Positions 1-12,001 of a stretch of 64,000 bases of DNA are shown here, one piece after another. Below the pieces are notes generated by a model. It saw only the letters and a list, made by a program, of their open reading frames with translations, searched no databases and was not told the origin of the DNA. The DNA lies in assembly GCA_026315105.1 (NCBI GenBank), contig CM048753.1, positions 71,706,547-71,770,546 on the forward strand, in the 5' to 3' direction. The DNA comes from Locusta migratoria (lineage: Eukaryota > Arthropoda > Insecta > Orthoptera > Acrididae). The translations under genes and the position numbers were made by a program. Positions within the stretch are counted from its first letter, which is position 1. Each line of letters begins with the position of its first letter.

Positions 1-3000
1 CTACATGTTTTATATATAATATGCCGGTGACGGGCAATGATCCTATCGTTAGTGGGGAGGGGTGGGCACGTTTGAAGCCCTTACTCTTACGGGAATTAGT
101 TTCATAACTACGAGTTTGAGTACTGTGGGCAGGGCGAAGCTGGGAATTTGTATCTGACGGGAGGTGAGCTTAGGTAATCCTTGCAGGTGAGGTGATCACT
201 GTGTCCCCAGTGGTGTAGGGGTCAGCGCAACTGCCTAGAAAGCAGGAGACCCGGGTTCGAGTACCGGCTGGGTACACATTTTCAGCTTTGCCCAGTCGCA
301 GTTGATGTCATACATTCTGTGAATATTAAGTAATTACAACTGTAGGATCAGAAGTGACGTCTACTCTTTCGGAACAGACGCTACATGTTTTATATATAAT
401 ATGCCGGTGACGGGCAATGATCCTATCGTTAGTGGGGAGGGGTGGGCACGTTTGAAGCCCTTACTCTTACGGGAATTAGTTTCATAACTACGAGTTTGAG
501 TACTGTGGGCAGGGCGAAGCTGGGAATTTGTATCTGACGGGAGGTGAGCTTAGGGAATCCTTGCAGGTGAGGTGATCACTGTGTCCCCAGTGGTGTAGGG
601 GTCAGCGCAACTGCCTAGAAAGCAGGAGACCCGGGTTCGAGTACCGGCTGGGTACACATTTTCAGCTTTGCCCAGTCGCAGTTGATGTCATACATTCTGT
701 GAATATTAAGTAATTACAACTGTAGGATCAGAAGTGACGTCTACTCTTTCGGAACAGACGCTACATGTTTTATATATAATATGCCGGTGACGGGCAATGA
801 TCCTATCGTTAGTGGGGAGGGGTGGGCACGTTTGAAGCCCTTACTCTTACGGGAATTAGTTTCATAACTACGAGTTTGAGTACTGTGGGCAGGGCGAAGC
901 TGGGAATTTGTATCTGACGGGAGGTGAGCTTAGGTAATCCTTGCAGGTGAGGTGATCACTGTGTCCCCAGTGGTGTAGGGGTCAGCGCAACTGCCTAGAA
1001 AGCAGGAGACCCGGGTTCGAGTACCGGCTGGGTACACATTTTCAGCTTTGCCCAGTCGCAGTTGATGTCATACATTCTGTGAATATTAAGTAATTACAAC
1101 TGTAGGATCAGAAGTGACGTCTACTCTTTCGGAACAGACGCTACATGTTTTATATATAATATGCCGGTGACGGGCAATGATCCTATCGTTAGTGGGGAGG
1201 GGTGGGCACGTTTGATGCCCTTACTCTTACGGGAATTAGTTTCATAACTACGAGTTTGAGTACTGTGGGCAGGGCGAAGCTGGGAATTTGTATCTGACGG
1301 GAGGTGAGCTTAGGTAATCCTTGCAGGTGAGGTGATCACTGTGTCCCCAGTGGTGTAGGGGTCAGCGCAACTGCCTTGAAAGCAGGAGACCCGGGTTCGA
1401 GTACCGGCTGGGTACACATTTTCAGCTTTGCCCAGTCGCAGTTGATGTCATACATTCTGTGAATATTAAGTAATTACAACTGTAGGATCAGAAGTGACGT
1501 CTACTCTTTCGGAACAGACGCTACATGTTTTATATATAATATGCCGGTGACGGGCAATGATCCTATCGTTAGTGGGGAGGGGTGGGCACGTTTGAAGCCC
1601 TTACTCTTACGGGAATTAGTTTCATAACTACGAGTTTGAGTACTGTGGGCAGGGCGAAGCTGGGAATTTGTATCTGACGGGAGGTGAGCTTAGGGAATCC
1701 TTGCAGGTGAGGTGATCACTGTGTCCCCAGTGGTGTAGGGGTCAGCGCAACTGCCTTGAAAGCAGGAGACCCGGGTTCGAGTACCGGCTGGGTACACATT
1801 TTCAGCTTTGCCCAGTCGCAGTTGATGTCATACATTCTGTGAATATTAAGTAATTACAACTGTAGGATCAGAAGTGACGTCTACTCTTTCGGAACAGACG
1901 CTACATGTTTTATATATAATATGCCGGTGACGGGCAATGATCCTATCGTTAGTGGGGAGGGGTGGGCACGTTTGAAGCCCTTACTCTTACGGGAATTAGT
2001 TTCATAACTACGAGTTTGAGTACTGTGGGCAGGGCGAAGCTGGGAATTTGTATCTGACGGGAGGTGAGCTTAGGGAATCCTTGCAGGTGAGGTGATCACT
2101 GTGTCCCCAGTGGTGTAGGGGTCAGCGCAACTGCCTTGAAAGCAGGAGACCCGGGTTCGAGTACCGGCTGGGTACACATTTTCAGCTTTGCCCAGTCGCA
2201 GTTGATGTCATACATTCTGTGAATATTAAGTAATTACAACTGTAGGATCAGAAGTGACGTCTACTCTTTCGGAACAGACGCTACATGTTTTATATATAAT
2301 ATGCCGGTGACGGGCAATGATCCTATCGTTAGTGGGGAGGGGTGGGCACGTTTGAAGCCCTTACTCTTACGGGAATTAGTTTCATAACTACGAGTTTGAG
2401 TACTGTGGGCAGGGCGAAGCTGGGAATTTGTATCTGACGGGAGGTGAGCTTAGGGAATCCTTGCAGGTGAGGTGATCACTGTGTCCCCAGTGGTGTAGGG
2501 GTCAGCGCAACTGCCTTGAAAGCAGGAGACCCGGGTTCGAGTACCGGCTGGGTACACATTTTCAGCTTTGCCCAGTCGCAGTTGATGTCATACATTCTGT
2601 GAATATTAAGTAATTACAACTGTAGGATCAGAAGTGACGTCTACTCTTTCGGAACAGACGCTACATGTTTTATATATAATATGCCGGTGACGGGCAATGA
2701 TCCTATCGTTAGTGGGGAGGGGTGGGCACGTTTGAAGCCCTTACTCTTACGGGAATTAGTTTCATAACTACGAGTTTGAGTACTGTGGGCAGGGCGAAGC
2801 TGGGAATTTGTATCTGACGGGAGGTGAGCTTAGGTAATCCTTGCAGGTGAGGTGATCACTGTGTCCCCAGTGGTGTAGGGGTCAGCGCAACTGCCTAGAA
2901 AGCAGGAGACCCGGGTTCGAGTACCGGCTGGGTACACATTTTCAGCTTTGCCCAGTCGCAGTTGATGTCATACATTCTGTGAATATTAAGTAATTACAAC

Positions 3001-6000
3001 TGTAGGATCAGAAGTGACGTCTACTCTTTCGGAACAGACGCTACATGTTTTATATATAATATGCCGGTGACGGGCAATGATCCTATCGTTAGTGGGGAGG
3101 GGTGGGCACGTTTGAAGCCCTTACTCTTACGGGAATTAGTTTCATAACTACGAGTTTGAGTACTGTGGGCAGGGCGAAGCTGGGAATTTGTATCTGACGG
3201 GAGGTGAGCTTAGGTAATCCTTGCAGGTGAGGTGATCACTGTGTCCCCAGTGGTGTAGGGGTCAGCGCAACTGCCTAGAAAGCAGGAGACCCGGGTTCGA
3301 GTACCGGCTGGGTACACATTTTCAGCTTTGCCCAGTCGCAGTTGATGTCATACATTCTGTGAATATTAAGTAATTACAACTGTAGGATCAGAAGTGACGT
3401 CTACTCTTTCGGAACAGACGCTACATGTTTTATATATAATATGCCGGTGACGGGCAATGATCCTATCGTTAGTGGGGAGGGGTGGGCACGTTTGAAGCCC
3501 TTACTCTTACGGGAATTAGTTTCATAACTACGAGTTTGAGTACTGTGGGCAGGGCGAAGCTGGGAATTTGTATCTGACGGGAGGTGAGCTTAGGTAATCC
3601 TTGCAGGTGAGGTGATCACTGTGTCCCCAGTGGTGTAGGGGTCAGCGCAACTGCCTAGAAAGCAGGAGACCCGGGTTCGAGTACCGGCTGGGTACACATT
3701 TTCAGCTTTGCCCAGTCGCAGTTGATGTCATACATTCTGTGAATATTAAGTAATTACAACTGTAGGATCAGAAGTGACGTCTACTCTTTCGGAACAGACG
3801 CTACATGTTTTATATATAATATGCCGGTGACGGGCAATGATCCTATCGTTAGTGGGGAGGGGTGGGCACGTTTGAAGCCCTTACTCTTACGGGAATTAGT
3901 TTCATAACTACGAGTTTGAGTACTGTGGGCAGGGCGAAGCTGGGAATTTGTATCTGACGGGAGGTGAGCTTAGGTAATCTTTGCAGGTGAGGTGATCACT
4001 GTGTCCCCAGTGGTGTAGGGGTCAGCGCAACTGCCTAGAAAGCAGGAGACCCGGGTTCGAGTACCGGCTGGGTACACATTTTCAGCTTTGCCCAGTCGCA
4101 GTTGATGTCATACATTCTGTGAATATTAAGTAATTACAACTGTAGGATCAGAAGTGACGTCTACTCTTTCGGAACAGACGCTACATGTTTTATATATAAT
4201 ATGCCGGTGACGGGCAATGATCCTATCGTTAGTGGGGAGGGATGGGCACGTTTGAAGCCCTTACTCTTACGGGAATTAGTTTCATAACTACGAGTTTGAG
4301 TACTGTGGGCAGGGCGAAGCTGGGAATTTGTATCTGACGGGAGGTGAGCTTAGGTAATCCTTGCAGGTGAGGTGATCTCTGTGTCCCCAGTGGTGTAGGG
4401 GTCAGCGCAACTGCCTAGAAAGCAGGAGACCCGGGTTCGAGTACCGGCTGGGTACACATTTTCAGCTTTGCCCAGTCGCAGTTGATGTCATACATTCTGT
4501 GAATATTAAGTAATTACAACTGTAGGATCAGAAGTGACGTCTACTCTTTCGGAACAGACGCTACATGTTTTATATATAATATGCCGGTGACGGGCAATGA
4601 TCCTATCGTTAGTGGGGAGGGGTGGGCACGTTTGAAGCCCTTACTCTTACGGGAATTAGTTTCATAACTACGAGTTTGAGTACTGTGGGCAGGGCGAAGC
4701 TGGGAATTTGTATCTGACGGGAGGTGAGCTTAGGGAATCCTTGCAGGTGAGGTGATCACTGTGTCCCCAGTGGTGTAGGGGTCAGCGCAACTGCCTTGAA
4801 AGCAGGAGACCCGGGTTCGAGTACCGGCTGGGTACACATTTTCAGCTTTGCCCAGTCGCAGTTGATGTCATACATTCTGTGAATATTAAGTAATTACAAC
4901 TGTAGGATCAGAAGTGACGTCTACTCTTTCGGAACAGACGCTACATGTTTTATATATAATATGCCGGTGACGGGCAATGATCCTATCGTTAGTGGGGAGG
5001 GGTGGGCACGTTTGAAGCCCTTACTCTTACGGGAATTAGTTTCATAACTACGAGTTTGAGTACTGTGGGCAGGGCGAAGCTGGGAATTTGTATCTGACGG
5101 GAGGTGAGCTTAGGGAATCCTTGCAGGTGAGGTGATCACTGTGTCCCCAGTGGTGTAGGGGTCAGCGCAACTGCCTTGAAAGCAGGAGACCCGGGTTCGA
5201 GTACCGGCTGGGTACACATTTTCAGCTTTGCCCAGTCGCAGTTGATGTCATACATTCTGTGAATATTAAGTAATTACAACTGTAGGATCAGAAGTGACGT
5301 CTACTCTTTCGGAACAGACGCTACATGTTTTATATGTAATATGCCGGTGACGGGCAATGATCCTATCGTTAGTGGGGAGGGATGGGCACGTTTGAAGCCC
5401 TTACTCTTACGGGAATTAGTTTCATAACTACGAGTTTGAGTACTGTGGGCAGGGCGAAGCTGGGAATTTGTATCTGACGGGAGGTGAGCTTAGGTAATCC
5501 TTGCAGGTGAGGTGATCACTGTGTCCCCAGTGGTGTAGGGGTCAGCGCAACTGCCTAGAAAGCAGGAGACCCGGGTTCGAGTACCGGCTGGGTACACATT
5601 TTCAGCTTTGCCCAGTCGCAGTTGATGTCATACATTCTGTGAATATTAAGTAATTACAACTGTAGGATCAGAAGTGACGTCTACTCTTTCGGAACAGACG
5701 CTACATGTTTTATATATAATATGCCGGTGACGGGCAATGATCCTATCGTTAGTGGGGAGGGGTGGGCACGTTTGAAGCCCTTACTCTTACGGGAATTAGT
5801 TTCATAACTACGAGTTTGAGTACTGTGGGCAGGGCGAAGCTGGGAATTTGTATCTGACGGGAGGTGAGCTTAGGTAATCCTTGCAGGTGAGGTGATCACT
5901 GTGTCCCCAGTGGTGTAGTGGTCAGCGCAACTGCCTAGAAAGCAGGAGACCCGGGTTCGAGTACCGGCTGGGTACACATTTTCAGCTTTGCCCAGTCGCA

Positions 6001-6026
6001 GTCGATGTCATATATTCTGTGGATAT
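1..6026. repeat. 380-bp satellite array, 16 units, SINE-derived core
   Basis: Units begin at 1, 381, 761 and so on every 380 bp to 5701. Copies differ at only a few positions per unit. The last unit follows the array until about 6020 and then diverges into unique sequence. The left edge lies outside the window. About 200 bp into each unit is a tRNA-like stretch with an A-box-like TGGTGTAGGGG and a B-box-like GGTTCGAGTACC, followed by a tail also seen in a dispersed copy near 38.4 kb. The array is therefore best read as a satellite built by amplifying a block that contains a SINE. No open frame runs through it. Confidence 0.97.
5890..6026 (+). repeat. Terminal satellite unit with the canonical A box
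   Basis: This last unit reads TGGTGTAGTGG where the other fifteen read TGGTGTAGGGG. The T form is closer to a tRNA A box, so the edge unit probably keeps the older state. Past about 6020 the sequence changes (GTCGATGTCATATATTC and onward) and the homology ends. Confidence 0.75.
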
Positions 6027-6609
6027 GAACGTTAATGTCGGTATGCGTGCGCACACCACCACGGACTAGGCGCCATCAGTTCTCGATTGCTCGGACCCCC
6101 CCCCCCCGGCGGCAGTTACCCCACACAGTCCTCCCCCAGACTATCGCTTCCACTTCCTGACGCTCCCCCCCCCCCCCCTCTCCCATTTCCGACCGTCCGT
6201 CACGCAGTGCGTGGCTTCCGGCAGATCGTGACGGCCTCGTCCGCCCATGCGCCCTGGATAAAGGCTTCACGCTTACATAGCCAGCGGTGGAGGGGCGCTC
6301 CCCACAGCAATCCCTACTACAAAGCCCTAATGGGCCGAGCCGGGCCTTTGGCGTCTCTTTAGATTCGGCAGATCGCATTAATAATCCGCTAACGATGGAC
6401 ATCGTCCTTCCGAGGCGGGATACCTTCACGGCCGATAACAACAGGGCGAGTGTGCTCACGATCCGATTCCGATGACGCTTTCAGACTGGCGTCGAGACCT
6501 TGCCGACTGGAAAAAACATCTTATCGCACAATAGGCGTATTTGACTGTTTTTTGGAAATCTTTTTAAATTGTTAATTATGTCGCCTTATGCTCCGAAAAT
6601 GCTTTTTAC
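6027..6609. other. GC-rich unexplained block next to the satellite
   Basis: The stretch has two long C runs (around 6099-6109 and 6166-6178) and then about 280 bp of GC-rich, CpG-containing sequence (about 6190-6480), unlike the AT-rich surroundings. Short open frames exist on both strands but none resembles a protein I know, and the text does not look like 18S or 28S rRNA. It could be a regulatory island or part of an unrecognised element. Confidence 0.4.
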
Positions 6610-8232
6610 CTCATGAATTTCAGTGATGATGATGTCTTCAGTCCGCAGACTGGTTTGATGCAGCTCTCCACAATACCGTATCATGAGCAAGCCTCTTCAT
6701 CGCCTCACACGAACGGCAACCTACATCCATTTGAATTTGCTTACTATTTTCATCTCTTGGTCTACCTCTGCGATTTTACCCCACACACTTCCCTCCAACG
6801 TTTATTTCACAATTTCTTGATGTCTAAGAATGTGTCCTACTAATTGATCCCTTCTTTTAGTCAAGATATACCAGAAATTCCTTTTCTCCTCAATTCTGTT
6901 CAGTACGTCCTCATTAGTTATACGATCCACCCACCTAATCTTCTGCATTCTTCTGTAACACCACATTTCAAAAGCCTCTACCCTCTTTCTGTCCGCACTG
7001 TTTATCGTCCATGTTTCACTCCCATACAAGGCAACACTCCATACAAATGCCTTCAGCATGGACTTCCTTCGAGGGGACTGACGCGCTCCAGTCACGGTCT
7101 GCACGGCCATTACGGTCGGGAGTTCGAATCCCCCCTCGGGCGTGGATATTTGTACCGTCCTTAGGATTAGCTAGTTCATAAGTAGTTTGTAAGCTTAGGG
7201 ACTGATGACCCCGTCGTTAAGTCCCATAAGTTCTACAAACATTTGAACATTTGAAAGGACTTCCTTATGCTTAACGTAGTGTTCGATGTTAACAAATTTC
7301 TCTTTTTCAAAAACGCTTTTTTTCCCATTGCCATTCTGCATTTTATATCCTCTGCACTGCGACCATCATTTGTTATTTTACTGCCCAAGTAACAAAACTC
7401 ATCTACCTCCTTTATTATTTCGTTAACTAATCTAATTCCTTCAGCATAACCTGATTTTCTTAGGCTGTACTCCATTACCCTAGTTTTGCTCTTGTTAATG
7501 TTCATCTTATATGCACCTTTCAGCACACTGTCCATTCTGTTCAACTGCTCTTCCAGGTCCTTTGCTGCATCTGACAGAATTACTATGTAGTCGGCAAAAC
7601 GCAATGTTTTTAATTCTTCACCCTGAACTTGAATTCCTTCTCCAAATTTCTCCGTGCTTTCCTTTATAGCTTGCTCAATGTACAAGTTGAATAACAATGG
7701 ATAAAGACTACAACCCTGTCTTACTCCCTTTCAAATCACTGCATCCCTTTCATGCCCTTCAACTCTGACAACCGCTGTCTGGTTTTTGTACAAGTTGTAA
7801 ATAACCTTACACTCCCTATATTTTACTCCTGCTTGCTTCAGAAATTGAAAGAGTTTATTCCAATCAACACTGTCAAAAGCCTTCTCCAATTCTACAAAAG
7901 CTAGAAATGTAGGTTTGCCTTTTCTTAATCTATGTTCTAGGATAAGCTGTAAAGTGAGTATTGCCTCGCGTGTTCCTACATTTCTCCTGAACCGAAACTG
8001 ATCTTCGCCAAGGTCAGCTTCTACCAACTTTTCCATCCTTCTGTAGTTAATTCGTGTTAAAATTTTGCAAGCATGTCTTATTACACTGATGGTTCTGTAA
8101 TTTTCACACCTGTCTGCACCTGATTTTTTTCGAATGGGGATTATTACATTTTTCTTAAAGTCTGAGGGTATTTCCCCTGTCTCATACATCTTACGGACCA
8201 GGTGAAATAGTTCTGTCATGGCTGGCTTTCCC
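6610..8232 (-). pseudogene. RTE-like LINE (family e), reverse transcriptase and C-terminus, 5' truncated
   Basis: Read on the minus strand, the text runs from the RT fingers (8219-7731: 'ETGEIPSDFKKNVIIPI', then a palm segment with KAFDSVDW) through an altered catalytic box (RFADYIVILSD, where FADD is expected) to the C-terminal block typical of insect endonuclease/reverse-transcriptase LINEs (FCYLGSKITNDGRS, LYGSETWT, EAFEMWCYRRM). The frame shifts near 7700, and a SINE interrupts it at 7070-7256. The second catalytic aspartate is lost to tyrosine. The 3' end near 6610 carries the sense text GACTGAAGACATCATCATC. The endonuclease end is missing; homology stops near 8232 beside an A-rich tract. 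The element is dead. Confidence 0.85.
7070..7256 (+). mobile_element. SINE-A nested in the RTE-like LINE
   Basis: A tRNA-headed SINE with B box GGGAGTTCGAATCCC and a tail ending ACAAACATTTGAAC. It is flanked by the direct repeat GGACTTCCTT (7060-7069 and 7257-7266), the expected target duplication. The first dozen or so bases of the head are missing. It splits the LINE C-terminus and so is younger than the LINE. Confidence 0.93.
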
Positions 8233-8426
8233 AGAGACTTTAATTTCAGTACTTAAAAAAAAAAATAAAAAAAAAGAGGCAAAAGAAATTGAAATAATTT
8301 GAAAGCCCGCTAAAACGCAACATTTGAGTCGCGTGATGCATGTGACGTCACAAATCAGGATGCTGCTGCTGCTCTCGTGTAAGATACACAAATAGAGTTA
8401 TATTGTTTGGGCATTCTCGCTCACAA

Positions 8427-8562
8427 AATGACCCACAAATATTGCGTAGTTACGCACTGTAGCAATACATCTCTATAGAAATCAGGAAAATTGTTTTTCC
8501 AAGTTCCAAAAAATGAGAAGATGCGCAAAATGTGGTTTTACACTCACTCGAAGAGGTGCAAA
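8427..8562 (+). pseudogene. THAP-like zinc-finger fragment
   Basis: From the ATG at 8427 the frame reads MTHKYCVVTHCSNTSL, a stop, then KSGKLFFQVPKNEKMRKMW and a further short run before another stop. A Cys-x4-Cys pair near the N-terminus, a hydrophobic 'LFFQVP' strand and an R-x-x-W-type residue are the start of a THAP DNA-binding domain. THAP domains occur in P-element-type transposases and in host regulators. The internal stop and the missing C-terminal Cys/His half show that it is broken. A TGACGTCA site lies upstream at 8343-8350. I cannot tell P-element origin from a host-gene remnant. Confidence 0.5.
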
Positions 8563-8574
8563 TGAAATAGAGGT

Positions 8575-8745
8575 TTTCCGTGATTTCCCTAAATCAGCCC
8601 AGGCAAATGCCGGGATGGTTCCTTTCAATGGGCACGGCCGATTTCCTTCTCCATCCTTACTCAAAACTCCAGGCGATAGCTCCGTCTCTAATGACCAAGC
8701 TGTCGACGGGAGGTTAAACCCTAAGCTTCCTTCTTTCCTTCCTTC
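8575..8745 (+). repeat. Dispersed repeat tail (recalled from orthopteran DNA)
   Basis: The stretch around TGATTTCCCTAAATC, CAAATGCCGGGATGGTTCC and GGGCACGGCCGA matches, from memory, the tail of a very common orthopteran repeat. No target duplication was found. It directly follows the THAP-like fragment. Confidence 0.45.
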
Positions 8746-9142
8746 CTTCATAACCAGATACGGTTGCGACATTCCTATCGGTTCTCACCAATAAGACTTG
8801 GGCAGTACGTAACTCGGGGTAGTAAAAGGTTTATGGCTCGTTGTCTCTGTTCATAGCGGTGAGTTATGGGTGTCAGCTTCTATGCCCTAAACAGCTACCC
8901 AATCTGTTTAAACAGGATCAATAATTAATCTGTAGTTTAGCCAGTCTATCTATCTGCATATGATGAGGTGAAAACATACATAATCAAACATAAATTAAAC
9001 CTTTGAATAACCAACAAATTTGATTCTAAGGAAAAGAAGTAATTCCCTCACGAAGTAATGCTTTATAAATGGAGTTTATTACTCTTATTAGACATGTTAT
9101 TAGACAGCATTGAAACGTGGAGGTGGTCCTACTTTATACATT
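8746..9142. other. No feature recognised
   Basis: AT-rich sequence between a repeat tail and a SINE. No protein-like frame, inverted repeat or RNA gene was seen. Confidence 0.5.
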
Positions 9143-9151
9143 GGTAAATAA

Positions 9152-9336
9152 GCCGGCCGCGGTGGCCGAGAGGACTGAGGCGCTCCAGTCACGGTCTGCA
9201 CGGCCACTACGCTCGGGGTTCGAATCCCCCCTCGGGCATGGATATTTGTGCCGTCCTAGTTCGTAAGTAGTTTGTAAGTTTAGGGACTAATGACCCCGTA
9301 GTTAAGTCCCATAGACTATACAAACATTTTTGAATC
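9152..9336 (+). mobile_element. SINE-A copy
   Basis: Complete head (GCCGGCCGCGGTGGCCGAG), B box GGGGTTCGAATCCCC and tail ACAAACATTTTTGAA. It is flanked by GGTAAATAA at 9143-9151 and 9337-9345. Confidence 0.93.
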
Positions 9337-9345
9337 GGTAAATAA

Positions 9346-9845
9346 ATATTTCTACTGTTCATGAGAGGCACAATAAGTATCTCACGCACTCGAGAGTAAA
9401 AGTTCCAAATTAAGTTGGTCTATCGAACTTCGAAGTTCCAAGTTAACCCGCGGTAAAAGTACTTGTTATAAAACACAGTTTGTCATCACTCGAGTACACA
9501 ATTGCTGAATTATCTCATATCCGCAGACCTACTACAGTGCATAGTTTATCACTTTTCAAGCAGAGACTAAGTTCTGCAGTCACAGTCCACACATGCCTAT
9601 CTCTGCAAATCACAAGTCCGTAACGCGGCTTCAGACCGCCCAGCGTCACAACCTTTCTCCACCACGTCCAAGCTACGAGTCCCCTCCCAAGCGTTCGAAA
9701 AGCTCGCCCTCCCTGCTCCCAAAACTGTACTCTTCCGCTCATCCTAACGCCTCATCCTTAGAATACAATTTCCCTTCCATAATTTTATACATTTGAATAT
9801 CACAGAATTAAATGCTTTGACCACCTCCCTACAAATGTTCTATTG
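9346..9845. other. No feature recognised
   Basis: Mixed-composition sequence between a SINE and a Penelope-like element. Short frames on both strands show no recognisable motif; the right part may belong to the 5' side of the PLE. Confidence 0.4.
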
Positions 9846-10925
9846 ATATGAAGTGTACTATTGATATCAGCACAAATAAACAGTTATTCAGTATGTTCAG
9901 AAAATCCATAGTAAAAGATACAGTTATCCCTGCTAGTTCCCAGCATCCACACAGCCATAAACGTGCAGCTTTCCACTCCATGGTCCATCGCCTCATGTCT
10001 GTTCCATTATCTGATTCTCCATTTCCAACAGAATCACAAACAATCAAATATATAGCATCCAGTAATAGCTATAGCCCTGCCCTGATTGACAGTATACTGA
10101 ATAAGAAGAAAATGAGAAAAATCAGAACAGTTTTACATGCTGGCGAACAACAACAAGTCAGTAGTCAGAAAAACTAGTGTGTTATCCCATACTTAAGCAA
10201 TATTCAGATCAAATTGGTAGAAAGTTAAAATCTCGACATTACAGGCCTCAATACAAACAACATTTCTAAGTATTTATTCAATAGTAAGGACAATATTCAA
10301 CCGCTATCACAGAGTGGTGTATACAAGATCACGTGCAAACATTGTGGGAAACTGTATGTTGGTCAGTCTGGCAGGGCTGTAGCTGTTAGATTATCAGAAC
10401 ATGAGAGAAGCTGGAGGTTAAAAAAGACAGATTCAACCTTTGCTGAACATCTGCTCAGAGAAGACCATGATTATGATGTAAACTGTGAGATCCTACATCG
10501 CCTGAAGAAAAGCAGAAAGATGACACTACTGGAAATATTGGAAATCAATAAACATTTGGCTCAGGATGCCAGTTTAGAATTAAACGACCAGATCCAGTTC
10601 CCCTCTACACCTCTACTCAAATAAGTTTTGTTTTCAACCTTCCTTTTCAACAAAAATAATCATATTAGTTTCGATTCTTTACACATACTTATTATATTTT
10701 TATATAAAAATGTTAATAACTTTCATAAATATGTAGTTGTAATGAACTTTACTGTGAAGTATCGATATTCTGTGATAACATCTTTATAAATCGTAATATG
10801 TTTGTAACATCTTTGAAAACATCTGTACTACAGTCCGTTGTCACCTGATGATGGCCTAAGAAGCCGAAAGCCGGTTTGTGACCAATAAAAAAGTTTTGCA
10901 GAACATCAGGAAGTTTTCCCTTTCT
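9846..10925 (+). pseudogene. Penelope-like element (PLE): RT end plus GIY-YIG endonuclease
   Basis: The first part (9848-10177) reads like the C-terminal RT region of PLEs: FSMFRKSIVKDTVIP, HSHKRAAFHSMVHRL, then NSYSPALIDSIL. After a break it resumes as a GIY-YIG-type endonuclease from about 10305 (SGVYKITCKHCGKLYVGQSG, then EHERSWRL and FAEHLL) and ends at a stop near 10622. The 3' segment contains the CTGATGATGGCC...GCCGAAAGCCGG signature seen at PLE ends (10846-10885). The 5' half of the RT is missing and the two coding parts are out of frame. Confidence 0.85.
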
Positions 10926-10949
10926 TATATTAAACATTTGAACACTTCC

Positions 10950-11372
10950 TTCCAATGCTAAAATTACAATTCATTGATGTCAGCCTATCCCTTCTCTGTC
11001 AGGATATGCCTGAAACTCCTTTTCTCCACAATTTTGTTGAGCACCTCATCATTAGTTACGTGATCTACCCATGTAATCTTCATCATTCGTCTGTAGCGCC
11101 ACATTTCAAAAGCTTCTATCGTCTTTGTGTCGGAACTCCTGATCATCCTTGTTTCACTTCCATACCATGGTACAGTCCAGACAAATGCTTTCAGAAAGAA
11201 CTTCCAAACATTTAAACTAATATTGGATATCAACAAATTTCGCTTCTTCGGAAACGCTTTTCTTCCAATAGCCATTCTGCATTTATAATCTTCTTTACTT
11301 CTGGCATCAGAAGGCATTTTGCTATCCAAACAACAAAACTCATCTACTACCTTAATTGTCTCCTTAGCTAAC
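10950..11372 (-). pseudogene. RTE-like LINE (family e) C-terminal fragment
   Basis: The minus strand encodes DEFCCLDSKMPSDARSKEDY, then KAFPKKRNLL, WYGSETRMI and EAFEMWRYRRMMKITWVDHV, the same C-terminal block as the copy at 6.6-7.7 kb but clearly diverged. The catalytic RT part is absent. Confidence 0.8.
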
Positions 11373-11944
11373 ACAAAGCTAATACAAAAACTTTGTATAC
11401 ATCGTTTCTCGAAAGTGTAAGCAGATTTCATATAAGTACAGTATTCCAGACGATCAGCGACAATCAAGACTAAACGATACGGTCTGGAAAGTTTAAGACC
11501 AATCTACATTTGCTTCTGTACGCCGTTTTCAACATAACATTTTCGAAGAATGTCAGAGGTATTAGGGACCAACTTTCTACAGGAACTTTACGTTAATTTC
11601 CGTTCATTTAATGTTCGAAACAAAAATTATTGCATGGAGCAAGGAAATTTAATCTCACACTGCAGCTTTATATTTAAGCCACATGGTGACCAGAATATTT
11701 AATTACGTTTGTGGTTTGTCGTAAATTTAATGAAGTACAACTTTATGGTTGTCTTTCTCATGAATGAGATTATGGTAATCTGCATTAAAATACTGTGAAA
11801 CTGCCATTAGCGAATGACCTTATTCTAAATTTATCTTGAAGATTCTCCTGTTATCAAGAAAAGTGCGTTAAATATAGGTATCCTACTTCATTAACTTGAT
11901 TTTGTTTCAAGATGTGAAGAACAAATACGAATGAAAGAAGTTAA
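11373..11944. other. No feature recognised
   Basis: AT-rich sequence without protein-like frames or clear repeats. Confidence 0.45.
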
Positions 11945-12001
11945 TGAGCTCTCTGCCAGGCACCTAAATGTGATTTTCAGAGTATCCATGTAGATGTACA
12001 A
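11945..12001 (+). repeat. 3' end of CR1-like LINE family a
   Basis: The stretch CTCTGCCAGGCACCTAAATG ... GAGTATCCATGTAGATGTA is the sense-strand 3' end of family a, seen in antisense at 22.9, 27.5 and 49.5 kb. Only about 57 bp survive, a typical strongly 5'-truncated LINE insertion. Confidence 0.7.

Noticed and set aside
1..6026. CRISPR-like array or repeated tRNA genes
   Set aside because: Units are 380 bp with no variable spacers. The tRNA-like part has a mismatched acceptor stem, a changed T stem and an altered B box, and lies in a eukaryotic satellite.
6076..6475. Overlapping frames in the GC-rich block as genes
   Set aside because: Frames exist on both strands because stops are rare in GC-rich DNA. 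None has a recognisable domain, and C runs encode only proline or glycine tracts.
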